A stretch of 64,000 nt of DNA from Arachnopeziza araneosa (lineage: Eukaryota > Ascomycota > Leotiomycetes > Helotiales > Arachnopezizaceae), in the NCBI GenBank assembly GCA_003988855.1, contig QYAI01000075.1, positions 62,001 through 126,000 on the forward strand, written 5' to 3'. Every line of letters starts with the position of its first letter. Positions within the stretch are counted from its first letter, which is position 1. The notes under the pieces are model-generated. The model worked only from the letters and a program-made list of their open reading frames with translations, was not told the DNA's origin and ran no database searches. Below are positions 11,018 through 22,493 of this stretch, piece after piece. Position numbers and translations under genes: made by a program.

Positions 11018-11270
11018 CCGATCTTGCAACTCTTCTATTGTGCCTTGTACTTCCAAACCACGAACGAGCATTGTGTCTTCCAATAACCAATCTTCTGCTC
11101 TTCAGGAGGCTTCGGCTGGCGGGCTGCAACTCTGCCTGCTTTCGTAAGAACGAGTCCATGTGGCAGGAACTGGACGAATGTCGCGTCAAAGGGGTACACG
11201 CCGAGGACCAGCTGTCGCCATCGAAGCTGTAAGAGCTGGTTTTGTGCTTGATTTTTATTTTTTGAAGAAT
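11018..11270 (-). pseudogene. Decayed gene, 5' part, other side of the transposon
   Basis: On the minus strand a clearly protein-like stretch (LLQLRWRQLVLGVYPFDATF, then PKPPEEQKIGYWKTQCSFVV) ends at a stop at 11035-11037. Another frame (VRGLEVQGTIEELQDRL) stays coding-like up to the transposon, which implies a frameshift. If the transposon and one TA are removed, a minus-strand frame runs into the open part at 9165-8795. Function unknown. Confidence 0.45.
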
Positions 11271-11745
11271 GTCTGAATCGTTTCTACATAGCTGTATATT
11301 CTGAAAGGATCCGCGGGAGTTGGTGTAATGATCGATAAGTTGAAGCTATATTGGAGTGGTGTTGCGAACGATGACGTGATGTCGCGAACCCACGTGAGTT
11401 TACACTAGAAGCAGCACCAACCTTTCCTTTCTGATAACAGCACTCTCCACAGCTTCCTTGCACAATAATCATAAGATCTCCTATCTATAGCCATCGTCTT
11501 AAGGCTCATTTGATCTTGCACTTTCAATATCATCCAGTTTATTGAACCATTAGACTAGGATATCTAGCAAAGAATGCATTCCCTCCCTCGATCCTGATTC
11601 AGATCTTCTATTCTGATTAAATCTATAGGTTCTGCTTGCTAACGTAGTTATGCATTTCATCGTTGATATCAGACTCGCGCTTCCTGCCCATTATCAATCA
11701 CCGCTAACTATTTTCATCGACTTCTCCACGCAGGACAATCACCAT
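11271..11745. other. Intergenic, no supported gene
   Basis: Downstream flank of the P450 gene (which is read on the minus strand). Nothing beyond chance open frames. Confidence 0.45.
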
Positions 11746-13562
11746 CTATTTCCAAGTAAACGTCTTCTTCTGCTGAGCATATTGGCTCATGGTGTACTTG
11801 GTCTCGCCATCATACACGGATAATCGTTGCTCGGCCTCTTCTCCTTCTCGAAGAATTGTTTTGCGGATCTCTTCTGATCTGGGAGTGATTGAGCACTTGA
11901 AAGGGTTTGGTCTCATGTTCAATCCATTCCTATTGTCATCAGTGTCGCACTGAAGCAGTTGATATTGCTACTTACGTATAGTCAAAGATATCCACGGGAA
12001 TCTCTTTTCCATCCGTACCTCTAGCCTTGGCGATCTTGAAACCCCAAAGAATTCTCGAGATTGTCATAAAGGTTCCTTGCTCAGCAAGGCCTTGGCCACT
12101 ACAAACCCGTCTTCCCCATCCAAAGGTCATATACCCTCTTTCATTAGGGAAAGGACGGCTGTCAGGGCTATCTTTAAGATATCGAGATGGATTGAAGCGA
12201 TCTGGTTCGGGAAAGTCTCGCTCGTTGCGGTGGATCGCCCAAACATTGCCTTGCACCCAAGTACCTTTTGGGATGTACCAACCTTTGTATTCATCATCCT
12301 GGATCGGAGCATGTGGCTGACCACCAATAATGGCAACAGATCGCCAGCGGAATACTTCCTTAACGAAGGCTTTGACGTATGGCAAATTTGGTTCATCGTC
12401 CATATTTGGACTACGGTCTGGACCAACCACTCTGTCCAGCTCTTCCCAAGCCGCCTCGAGTGCTTCTGGGAAGGCACAGCAAGCGAGAACAAACGTGACG
12501 AGTGTAGAGCTTGAAGTATCACTTCCGGCACCGAACAAATTGCCAGTAAGGGACGCAATTTCTGAAGGCGACAAATCGTATTGTGGTGCTTCTTCGAAGA
12601 TTTTCTTGACATAACACTGTGGTTGTTCAGGATTGTCCCGAGCCTCCTCGGCTAATGAGTAATAGAAACCACCTCCTCTACTATTCTTTCCTCCGAGACC
12701 ATGCTTCCATGGAGCGATCTCAGTTGGAAACTTTGCAAGAACTTGTTTCATCAGCTATGACTATATGTTCGATTCTCAATGCACACTTACTCGGGAAAGT
12801 CTCCATAAGCATGGGAAATGTCTTTCCGGGCACGTTTAGCTCAGCTGCTCTCTGCATGACTGCAAGGACTTCGCTGATGATGGGATCTTTGGTGCTTGTA
12901 ATTCTTCTACCAAACCCGATGATTGAGACAACACTAGCAGCATATCTCTCGAAATGTTTTTCATAAGCCTCAGGAGTCTTGACTAAGTTATATGCTACAA
13001 GCATACTCTCATCGTTTTGGAAGCCTCGATAGTTTCGAACTTGCTGCAATCCGACTCCCATATGGGTTAGTTTTCGATGTACTCGCCATCTCTGGCCGTA
13101 ATACATGGACACGAGATTTGTTTGACCTGGGCCTAGTTCTCCGAAGACGACCATGCGGGGACGTGAAGCGTAGATGCCCGCTCTTTTATCCATGATTTCA
13201 GAAGCGGCCCAAGCATCACATATCCAAACAGTAGGGTTTCGCCCGATCCAGAAAGTGATGACTGGGGCATTATATCTCTTGGAAATTTCCTCGAAATATA
13301 TCCATGGCTTTTCATCAGGTAGTTGAAAAGTATTTCCAACTATTGGCAATGGCCATGGTCCTGGTGGCTATCATACTTCAATACAACTCTATTGGCAGTG
13401 GTTGAGGCTCACCATCTTAAAATGAAGATATATCATGCGAGCGTAGTCGACCAACAAGACTGCAGCCACAACGCCCAAAAGAGCCACCAACACCCCGGGC
13501 TTGGCTATGGCTGCCTGGATTTGCATCCATGCTGCCGTCGACGAAAGAGAAGATGAAATCAT
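11746..13562 (-). CDS. Cytochrome P450 monooxygenase
   Basis: Heme-thiolate hydroxylase of about 558 aa, anchored in the ER by an N-terminal hydrophobic helix (VLVALLGVVAAVLLV, about residues 25-40). Exons on the minus strand: 13562-13413, 13367-12791, 12741-11976, 11929-11746. Hallmarks in order: proline hinge PPGPWPLPIVGN, I-helix GAGSDTSS (about residue 313), ExxR in EVFRWRS, PERF-like FPEPDRFNPSRYL and heme loop FGWGRRVCSGQGLA with Cys near 453. It resembles the broad fungal group including O-methylsterigmatocystin-oxidoreductase-like P450s, but substrate is not deducible. It is divergently transcribed from the sugar-type transporter at 14204 across a 641-bp shared promoter, at the left edge of the aromatic catabolic cluster. 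A role in preparing or detoxifying an aromatic is an inference. Confidence 0.93.
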
Positions 13563-13848
13563 GGTGAGTAGCTCAATCTATTCAAATGAGGTTGATGGAG
13601 AGAAGCTGTTCTACACTCAAGTGAAAGCGTCCCCCGACTCAAAGTTGATTTATCCTTCTTCCTTTGCCGATATCTCCGATCCCTTCTCCCCACTGCATCC
13701 CACTCTGGATGCTTATTTTAAGATGGTTAATCAAGTTGTGCGACTCCTCTTCCATTCCGTGTGGGGCTTTTATGACTTGAAATCAGAGGTAGTGGGGTCT
13801 TTTCGGACAGCTAGTTTGCATCTGTTGATGGCTGCTGGTCTTGAAGCT

Positions 13849-13856
13849 TACCCCGC
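13849..13856 (-). promoter_or_regulatory. GCGGGGTA word in the P450/transporter promoter
   Basis: TACCCCGC on the plus strand between the divergent P450 and transporter genes. One of several G(C/T)GGGGTA copies in cluster promoters; candidate C2H2 regulator site. Confidence 0.3.
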
Positions 13857-14203
13857 ACAGACTGTGATTCCCCAGGTACTCCGCGCCCTCCATACCTGGT
13901 CTAGTGGTCGACAACCCTGGATTCGGGACGCAACTACGACCGAAAGGACTAAATATCCTCCCCGTGGCTGACCATGAGGCTTACTAGTGGTCTTGAGAAT
14001 GTCTCAAAAGACCGTGGGACCTGAGAAACACCTCGCTTGGCTCCCAGCCACAATTCAGAGTCTGAGAGTTACGGAACCAGCACCCAGATACTTGGAACGT
14101 AGATAAAGGAGGTACCCACTGACATCTCTCAAGCTGATGGTACGATAATATCGGCTTAATTACTTCAGTGGCAATCTCACATCAATCTAATAACTTTCCA
14201 GCT

Positions 14204-15962
14204 ATGTCGTCTTCCGGCCAGGAAACCTCCCTATGGGCAAACAGGAAGTGTTTGCTGATATGCTGCCTCGTTGCTACTGCTAATATGCAATATGGTTTCG
14301 ACAGGTAAGCTAATTCATTGTTCAACTCGAGTCTTGGCCTTTGGACGTATGCTAATAGTGTCTCCAGCGCAGCCGTTGGTGCCCTTCAGGCTATGCCTGG
14401 CTTTCTCAAAGTCTTTGGCTACCCTGACCCAACTAATCCATTAGGATATGGAATCAATGTAAGCTGCAACAATCTTTTCCGAAGCTCATGCTAAGTGTGC
14501 TCTCAGTCAACTGTCCAACAACTCATCACGTCTCTCCTCACCCTGGGCTCTTTTGTTTCCTCACTGGTCGCTGGTTTCTTTTCTGTTTATTTAGGTCGTA
14601 AGCCTGCTCTCTGGCTAGCTTGCGCGCTCAATGCCGTAGCAGTAGCTATTATGATGGCTACAACGGATAAAGGCGTATTATACTTTGGTCGAATCTTACT
14701 CGGCTTCGCTAATGGCTTTTTCGTCACCTTCTCCAACGTATACACTGCTGAGGCATCACCTGCTCATTTGAGAGGTGTGATGGTGGCGTTATTTGCATAC
14801 TGTAAGTGAGACTACCTATTCATGAATAAATGCTAACACCTCGACAGGGGTTAATATTGGCTCCATCCTTGGATCAATTGTGGACAATTTCACTCGAGTT
14901 CACCTTGGCAAGGAGTCGTATCAAATCCCCCTTGGCTGTCTATTCATCGTTCCTGCTATCCTCTCAATCGCGCTCTGCTTCGTCCCAGAGTCGCCAAGAT
15001 GGCTCTTACATCATGGAAGTGATGACAAAGCAAGGAGAGCGCTCGAGACACTGAGGGGAGACTCAGTTGGACAAGAATATATTGAGCTCGAATGGGCTGA
15101 GATGGTTCGAGGTGTTGAAGAAGAAAACAAACTTGCAAAGAGTGTCGGCTTCGTGGATATGTTCAGAGGTAAGCTGCCTTCCCTTGAACGCACATGTCGT
15201 TTAACACACATAGGGCCCGACCTACGCCGCACTCTCCTGTGCTACGCCATGATCAGCTGTCAAACGGCATCGGGAGTCTGGTTTCTGATCGGTTATCAGA
15301 CATATTTCTTTTCCATCGCCGGTATCACCAAATCATTCGAGTTCGGAATCATGAACTCCTGTATCGGTTTCATCGGTGTTAACTTCGGCATGTATGCCAT
15401 TCGGCACCTTTTCGGTCGTCGCTCTATTCTCATGATTGGAGCCACGGCTTGCGGCCTTGCTCAGTTGGCCTCCGCTATTGCTTATACTATCAAGGGTGGT
15501 ACGGTTACGACGGGACAAGTCTTGGTGGCTTTCACGGCGGTATTTTACTTCTTCTACAATGGCTGCGTCGGGGCTGCTTCCTATCCCGTCGCAACCGAAC
15601 TTGTCTCTAGTAGGCTCCGAGCTTGGACAGTGGGTACAGCGACATCGCTCGGATATCTGTCGGCGTGGCTGGTAGGTTTCTGCACGCCATATTTCATCAA
15701 CCCTCTAGATCTCAATTGGGGCCCCAAATATGGTTACATCTGGGCAGTGTCCAACTTGATCTGCTTTTTATTCTTCTTCTTCTTCATCCCGGAGATGAAG
15801 GGCAGGAGTTTGGAAGAACTTGATGAGATATTTGCGGCCCGAACACCTGCAATGAAGTTCAAGGACTTTCAGTGCACTATCCGTGAAGAGGCTGCAAGGG
15901 ATATCAGTGAGAAGAGTGGATTTGCCGTGAATACTACGGTTGAGCAGGCCGAGACGGTTTGA
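14204..15962 (+). CDS. MFS sugar/quinate-type transporter
   Basis: Importer of about 518 aa of the sugar porter family, 12 predicted membrane segments. Exons 14204-14304, 14368-14458, 14507-14801, 14848-15168, 15214-15962. Family marks: STVQQLITSLLTLGSFV with GRKPALW after TM2, GRILLGFANG, the PESPRWLLHHG signature between TM6 and TM7, and PEMKGRSLEELDEIF after TM12. The 45-nt intron at 15169-15213 is a multiple of three with no stop, so a retained form would still be readable; splicing restores the usual VDMFRGPDLRRTLL. Members move hexoses, disaccharides, quinate or related acids; which one cannot be told. Divergent from the P450 gene. Confidence 0.92.
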
Positions 15963-16746
15963 GCTAGATAGCCGCCGAAAGGATGAGTTGGTCAGAAGTT
16001 ACCGATCTTTCGGATTGTCTGGTATGATTCCGGAAGCCTTCTTCAACGAGTATCCTAGCCGATATTGGGTGTTTTCATTGGTAAAGAGTAAGTGCAGGGT
16101 ATATAAATATGCCGGAAGGAGGCGAAAAACAAGCCGGTATGCAGGCTGACGGCTATTAATATGCGAGAATGCAAGTCACTTGGGGCAATTTCTCTGTTGC
16201 CGAATCTAGGTGAAATGCAAAATTTATTGATGTACCATCGCGTATTGATCCTCGATGTGTGGAAGTAGCCGAAGTCAAAGTGGACAAAAAAGAGCACTTA
16301 ATCGGAGGATATGCTGTTTACACTTTAGCACCGACCGGATTCGAGACATACAGCGCGGCACTTGTCAGCATCCAATCCCAGATGCGGCTTCCAGAGCCAC
16401 GGGCCCATGTGGGCTCCATCTCAGCAACGTGTTCTAGGTCAGAAGTTTTTACTCTTCGGTGACGGGGTACTGCCCTGGCTGGACCTATCAGTGCCACGGG
16501 GGGCGGTCGGTCGATGACACGCCTCCTCCCCCAGCCCACCCTCCCTACCCCGCGTCTGTCAAGCCTCATAGATGGGCCTGTCGACCCGACGCAGAGTCTG
16601 GGGCCCCAGCCCCACAATCCCTACGCTGCCACTGCAGACCTCTGGGTGCATATTAGAATCCGCGGTCCCAACAACATCTCATCTTTTCCTTCTTTCTGTA
16701 GACTCGATTCTCATCTGTCGACGACTGTGTCTGATATCCGTGCAAA
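15963..16746. other. Intergenic / promoter of the second MFS gene
   Basis: GC-rich toward the right end. It contains CGGGGTA at 16463-16469 and TACCCCGC at 16546-16553 (reverse complement GCGGGGTA), about 200 bp upstream of the next start codon. No convincing gene. Confidence 0.4.
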
Positions 16747-18673
16747 ATGGAACGCTCAGGAGGCCCGCATCTGGTGCACAGGTGAGTGCCGCCCCACGGC
16801 CATGACCCGAGATCTCGGGTCCTGCGTCAGTCAGTGCTTACAAGGCGTCCAATAGCCATGCTCACGAAGGCGACATTCCCGGGACCGTGGATCTGAGAGC
16901 TGTCGGTATGTGAATGCCCTCAAAAAGAGACGACGACGACATCTGATGCTGATCTTGTACAGAGGGAGATGATACGGCTTATGGCCAAGCCCTTTTTCCT
17001 GTCCCGAACGAGGACCCTAATGATCCTCTCCAAGTACGTGCATCACGCAGTTCCGTGACGCGAGGAGAGCTGATGAGGTCATGCAGTGGCCGACCTACAA
17101 GAAAACAATGATCCTGATCATTGTCTCTCTCTACTCGTTCCTGGGTAATTCGTCACTTCTCGGTCCCTCGGCATACATCCCACTGTTCGCCGAAGAATTC
17201 AAGGTCAGCCCAACCGTGGCATCGCAACTCGTTTCCTACCCCAATCTCGCCTTTGGATTTGGTATGTCCCTTCTCTCTCCACAAAGCACAAAGCACAAAA
17301 CTAACCACTCCAGGCTCCCTCATCCTCGTCCCGCTCTACCTGAAGATCGGCCGCCGCCCCGTCATGCTCTTCTCCATCATCATGTTCATGGCTGGCCTCA
17401 TCGGCGCCTCGCGAGCCACGACCTTCTCCGGGCTGATGGTCGCGCGCGTCTTCCACGGCCTGGGCTCGGGCGTCTGCGAAGCCCTGCCCGTCCAGCTCGT
17501 CAACGACATCTTCTTCCTGCACGAGCGCGGCCAGCGCATCGGCTACTACACCGTCTGTCTGTGTCTGGGATCCATCGGACCCGTCCCCGCGGGCTACATG
17601 CTCGGCGCCGGCTACTCTTGGCGCCTCTTCTTCTACGTCGAGTTCGCCTTTGCCGGCCTCCTGCTCATCCTCGCCTTCATCTTTGTCGAGGAGTCGGCGT
17701 ACAAGAGGGACAAGTTGGCGTTTCAGCACGGCAGTCCCGTGCCCAGCCTGAGCGAGGCGTCGAAGGAGGGGGATGGCAAGGTCAATCAGACGGAGACGCG
17801 GGCGGAGCATGATATCCCTCCCAGGAAGAGCTTCATCTCGACGCTGAAGCCGTGGAGTGAGATTGACCACGAGGCCGAGTTTTTCATGACCATGATTCGA
17901 CCGTTCAGCTACTTCTTCGTCCCGGCCGTGTTCTGGGTCGTAACCACGTATGGTATGTTTTCACAGTCTACAGCATCCTCTGAGACGAAGATTGAAGTAA
18001 ACAATGCTCATTTTTCACAGGCATATACATCGGTCTCGGCGCCCTCGCATTCAACTTTACCTTCCCCATCCTCATCACCGCACCGCCCTACAACTGGTCC
18101 CCCCTCTCCTCGGGGCTCATCGCGCTCGGCAACGTCGTCGGCTTCGTCCTCGCCGTCCCGCTGACCTTCACCTCAGACCGCCTAGCGGCCTACCTCACGC
18201 GGCGCAACGGTGGCATTCGCGAGGCTGAGATGCGACTAGGCGTGCTCCTTGTGCCGCTGCTCGTGTCCCCAGCTGGCCTCATCCTATATGGCTTCGCAGC
18301 TCAAAATCAAATGCACTGGTTCGCCTACCTCGCCGGCGTCACCATGGTCAACTGGGCCGCCTTCTTCTTCTTCAGCTTCACCCTCGCCTACGCCGTCGAC
18401 TCGTACAACGCCAACACCAGCGAGATGCTCATCGCCATGAACCTCGGAAAGCAGGCCATCAGCTTCGGCATGGGCTTCAAGCTCCTCGATTGGATCCTCC
18501 AGGATGGCTACGCCGTCATCATCGCCGGCGCGTTCGGCGCCTGTGTGCTCCTCAACAATCTGGCCGTCATCCTGTTCATGGTCTGGGGGAAGAAGATCCG
18601 CATCTTTACTGCCACGAGTAAACTCGGTGCGTGGCACAAGAGGACCGGTGCTGGGCAGGCTATGACGCATTGA
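16747..18673 (+). CDS. MFS transporter, DHA1-type 12-TM
   Basis: About 540 aa. Exons 16747-16781, 16856-16905, 16963-17033, 17087-17261, 17314-17952, 18021-18673. The first three exons encode a short hydrophilic tail ending NDPLQWPTYKK, the usual entry to TM1 in fungal DHA1 proteins. Then come LYLKIGRRPVMLFS (loop 2-3 motif A), ARVFHGLGSGVCEALPVQLV, GYYTVCLCLGSIGPVPAGYM, a long cytoplasmic loop, and SGLIALGNVVGFVLAVPLTF in the C-terminal half. Strongly GC-biased third positions from exon 5 on, unlike its neighbours. Faces the maleylacetate reductase gene tail-to-tail. Likely exchanges an aromatic acid or pathway metabolite; substrate unproved. Confidence 0.9.
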
Positions 18674-18695
18674 TGTGGTACTATTGTATGGGAAG

Positions 18696-18765
18696 GTAAA
18701 GTTGATGATTGGGGGAAGTATATCAGGATTGTAAAGTTGATGATTGGGGGAAGTATATCCGGATT
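18696..18765 (+). repeat. 35-bp tandem duplication in a 3' flank
   Basis: Two almost identical copies (18696-18730, 18731-18765) beginning GTAAAGTTGATGATTGGGGG, just after the MFS stop codon. Differs by one base near the end (TCAGG versus TCCGG). Confidence 0.8.
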
Positions 18766-18965
18766 GTAATTAAGAGACGTTGTGCATGGCTATGTTTCGA
18801 TAGCGAGCTAAAAATTGAAAACTGAACTTTACAAGTTGATTTGCTTACTCGATGCTTCTGAGTACAACACACTTTGCCATTCTCATTCGTATAACTAAAT
18901 TTAAAGTTTAAACTCAATACAGATTATGCACAATTTTTAATACTAGGAGTGTCAGTTTTAGGTTT

Positions 18966-20298
18966 CTAGCTTTGGGAAACTGGGTAATTTATGAGAAAGA
19001 ACTCACAGTTTGGAAAATCCGGATGCTCTTTTCCTCCCACCAAGGCATGCAACGCAATCGATTCTTCCTCTCCAGGCGGGACATTATACTGCATCAAGAT
19101 TAGCTTTATTAATTTCATCCAAAATGATAATCCATACCTGAGTCAGAGTGCTCTTATGTCCCAACTCCTGCACCAACTCAGCAACCGCCTTGCTCACAAC
19201 CAACGCATCCCCCTCATCACTCCCGGTCCGCTTCTTCCCCACGACCTCGACGGCCCTCGCAATCTGGCTCGCCTCCTCCGGTTTCGTCATCGCTTTCAAG
19301 GCCAGCACGGGACTCAGCGTGAGACAGCTCGTGATCCCGTGGGGGATGGAGTAGGTTGCGCCCAACGCGTGACCGATCGAGTGGGAGAGGCCGACTCCGC
19401 CCGTGTACAGAAAGGGGAAGAGCGAGGCGTAGCAGGCGAGGAAGAGTTTTTGCCGCACGTCGGCGTCGTTTGGGTGGGTGGAGGAGAGTGGGAGGTAGGT
19501 GAAGAGGTCTTGTATGGATGTCAGGGCCAGGCGTTTGGTGGGGACCTCGGAGGCGAGGGGGTGGTAGAGGAGTTCGATGGCGTGGTCGAGAGCGCGGATC
19601 TTTTCGCCTTTAATCTCAATTTTCATGGATTTGAGTGGAATGGAACTGAAATGGAGAAATACGTACCCCAGTTGAAGTCCACAGACTCGTAGGTGTGAAT
19701 AGTGCTAGATCCCCATCATATACCACGGCTTTCGGGACTAGCATCTCGTGGCTCACTGCAATCTTCTTTTTCTCTTCGGTGGTGAATCCCGCATTCTGTG
19801 TTGTCTCAGCCACGCTGAGAGTCGTCGGTACAGCTATACTCGGGATCCATCGCCCCGTCTGCTCGTGAATTTGATATGCGATGGCTTTGGCGCTGTCAAT
19901 GGGACTTCCTCCTCCAATGCTAATCAACACGTCGGCTTCAGCGGCGGAGACGAGAGCAGTTGCTTCGTTGATGGCGCCGATCGGAGCATGTTGCCCGATT
20001 TTGGAATACGTTCCTACGTGGGACGATCCGAGGGATGCTTCAATGTTTTTGATGACGGGCGTCTTGGTCGAGAGGGATTGACCAGTTATAATGTAGGCTT
20101 TGGTGGCGGACAGTTTCGACATGACATCTTTTAGCTTATTTGATGTCCCTACAGAATGAAAAGTTTGGTTTTGATTCTCATTCTGGTCTCAAAAGGGAAC
20201 TTACCTCGTCCGTAAATCATATACTTCACTGGAGATGCCGAGTAACATCCTTGGAGCGAGCTATCGGCTTGAGCATCTCGAGGTGCAAAAAGTGACAT
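18966..20298 (-). CDS. Maleylacetate reductase (iron-type alcohol dehydrogenase family)
   Basis: Cytosolic NAD(P)H enzyme that reduces maleylacetate to 3-oxoadipate. About 386 aa; exons 20298-20205, 20148-19667, 19599-19138, 19088-18966, all phase-consistent. Family marks: N-terminal VKYMIYGRGTSNKL, nucleotide-binding GGGSPIDSAKAIA near residue 108, AVPTTLSVAETTQNAGF, TSTGIRALDHAIELLY and HSIGHALGATYSIPHG. The phrase AETTQNAGFTTEEKKK and the overall length match fungal maleylacetate reductases better than metal-dependent alcohol dehydrogenases. It is divergent from the thiolase across a 300-bp promoter, consistent with consecutive steps of the 3-oxoadipate route. The last exon end is the least certain part; an extra 3' intron is possible. 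Confidence 0.88.
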
Positions 20299-20598
20299 TT
20301 TGGATATCGGAGAGTGAAGGTGGAATGGAGAAGAGTCAAGAAATTTGAGAGTGAGGCTTGTGGCAAGGCTGAAATTATAGAGAGTGCTAAGGGACCATAT
20401 GAAGTGATGGTGGGGTAAATATTGACCCCTAACAGCCGAGATAGCCCCACCACACGTGACGTGTATACTTTTGACACTTGGATTTCTTCACACTTCACAC
20501 TTTGATAGAGTTGAACAAATCTGAGATTGTTCTACGTAAGTCCGGCTTATCTTTAGATCTTTGGATGAAACTCGCAGATCCAGGTAACCAATTTCGTA
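20299..20598. promoter_or_regulatory. Divergent promoter, maleylacetate reductase / thiolase
   Basis: 300-bp shared promoter. It contains an inverted repeat GGGGT-N8-ACCCC (20412-20429; GTGGGGTA starts at 20410) and, 20 bp further, a near-perfect palindrome ACACGTGACGTGT (20452-20464) combining an E-box CACGTG with a TGACGTG core. These are good candidates for co-regulation of both genes. Confidence 0.5.
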
Positions 20599-21982
20599 AT
20601 GGCAAGCATACGCACAGCAGCTCGGAAACTCACTCAGAAATCACCAAATGATGTAGTAATCCTCTCGGCGGTTCGCTCACCAGTCACTCGAGCATTTAAA
20701 GGTGGATTTAAAGATGCTTGGCCAGAAGATATGTTGGGCCCAGTAAATCTCTCTTTTTAAAGCCTGTTTACGAGAAACCACACCACAAGCTCAAATCATT
20801 AACTGACACCTCAGGTCATGATCACCGCCGTTCAGCGGGCTCAAATCCAACCCCAAGATGTCAACGATGTCCTTATTGGCACCGTCCTTCCAGAACTTGG
20901 CTTCGCCAAAACCGGACGCATGTGTTTAAACCATTCCGGCTTCCCCAACAGTACGACCTTCCACACAATCAACCGACAATGTTCCAGCTCTCTACAAGCA
21001 ATCACACATCTCTCCCACGCCATCATGGTAGGCCAGATTGATGTCGCTCTAGCCGGGGGTGTAGAATCCATGTCGAAGAATTACAGCACGAAAGGGATCC
21101 CGGTAAACGTCAGTCCCTGGTTGAAGGAGAGTGAGGTTAAAGATGCGAGGGATTGTCTAATGCCCATGGGATTCACGTCGGAGAATGTCGCCGAGAGATA
21201 CGGCATCTCGAGAGAAGAACAGGATATATTTGCGCTTGAGAGTCACCGGAGAGCCTTTGAGGCGAGGGAGAGTGGGAGGTTCAAGGATGAGATTGTTCCT
21301 GTTACGGTGAGGAGGAGGGAGGAGGATGGAAGCGTGACTGAGAGCTTGGTAGAGATTGATGATGGAATTAGAGGGGGTTTGACATTGGAGAAGATCAGTT
21401 CGTTGAAGCCGGTGTTTAAGGAGAATGGAGGAAGTACAGCGGGCAATTCGTAAGTTCTACCTTGATGTTGTTTTCAGGGCTAAACAATCAGATCTCAAAT
21501 GTCAGATGGCGCATCATCCACCATCCTCGCTCGTCGCTCGTGGGCCGAATCTCGCGGTCTGACACCCATCGGACGCTTTATCGGGACTCAAGTCGCAGGG
21601 TGTGCACCGGATGAGATGGGAATATCACCAATCTTTGCCATCCCAAAGCTATTTGAGTATACTGGGATTGAACTGAAAGATGTTGATATCATCGAGTTAA
21701 ACGAGGCATTTGCAAGTCAAACGGTTTATTGTATAGAGAAGCTGGGATTGGATAGCGGCAAGGTTAACCCGAATGGTGGTGCGATTGCTCTTGGTCATCC
21801 TACAGGTGCTACGGGGGCTAGACAGCTGGCTACGTTGATGAATGAGCTGAAGAGGAGGGATCAAGAGGTTGGAGTTGTGAGCATGTGTGCCAGGTATGTT
21901 TCCATATCACTGTATAAAGTCTCTCTTTCTAACGAGGAGCAGTACGGGATTGGGAGTAGCCTCATTATTCGTGCGAGAATAA
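20599..21982 (+). CDS. Acetyl-CoA acyltransferase (3-ketoacyl / 3-oxoadipyl-CoA thiolase)
   Basis: Type-I thiolase of about 406 aa that cleaves a 3-ketoacyl-CoA. In this context the likely reaction is 3-oxoadipyl-CoA + CoA to succinyl-CoA + acetyl-CoA. Exons 20599-20742, 20815-21449, 21492-21893, 21943-21982. Catalytic elements: nucleophilic Cys in NRQCSSSLQAI (about residue 103), NEAFASQ, His in GHPTGATGARQ (about 361) and the second Cys in VVSMCASTGLGVASLF, which is completed only across the last intron. The true end is the TAA at 21980-21982. No C-terminal SKL-type signal is seen; the N-terminal leader is short and basic (MASIRTAARKL). Could instead serve fatty-acid beta-oxidation, but placement next to maleylacetate reductase favours the aromatic route. 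Confidence 0.92.
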
Positions 21983-22493
21983 GACGATCAATCGTAATCT
22001 AGATGAAATTTGAGAACACGTCTAGAAGCTATGCGTTCCCACCACAGCGGTCCCATCCCATGCCAAGGTACCAGAGTACGCGTCAAAAGCTTCAGGTGAC
22101 ATGGTGGGACTCTCCTCCCCTGAAGGAGACGCTTCCCCAGTTCCGTCTCTAGTGCATGAACCCCGCAAAGCACCAAAAGCTACCCCTGGAGCTCCTCTCT
22201 CCCAGGCCCCACAAGCCCATCGAGCCATCCCACATGCTGAAGCTTCCCACGTCACGTCCACCCTCAAGCTCCCAAGATGATTCAGGTACCAAGAGTGGGG
22301 GACGACGGACCGGGGTGGTGATTCTGAGCTTTTGTGAAAATTCATGTGGGCTTCGAAATTCTGTCAGGGAAGATTTGGTCAGTGACGAGAGAGCGGTGAC
22401 ATGCACATAGGAGGAATCATCATCGGTTCAGAACAGTCTTCGCATGAGAAGTGAGGAAGGAGGTGAATTGGACGTCTTCCGACTTCGGCCAAG
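21983..22493. other. Intergenic, promoter of the PcaB-like lyase
   Basis: About 510 bp without a supported gene. Contains TACCCCTG near 22178, a near match to the G-rich word found in other cluster promoters. Confidence 0.4.
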
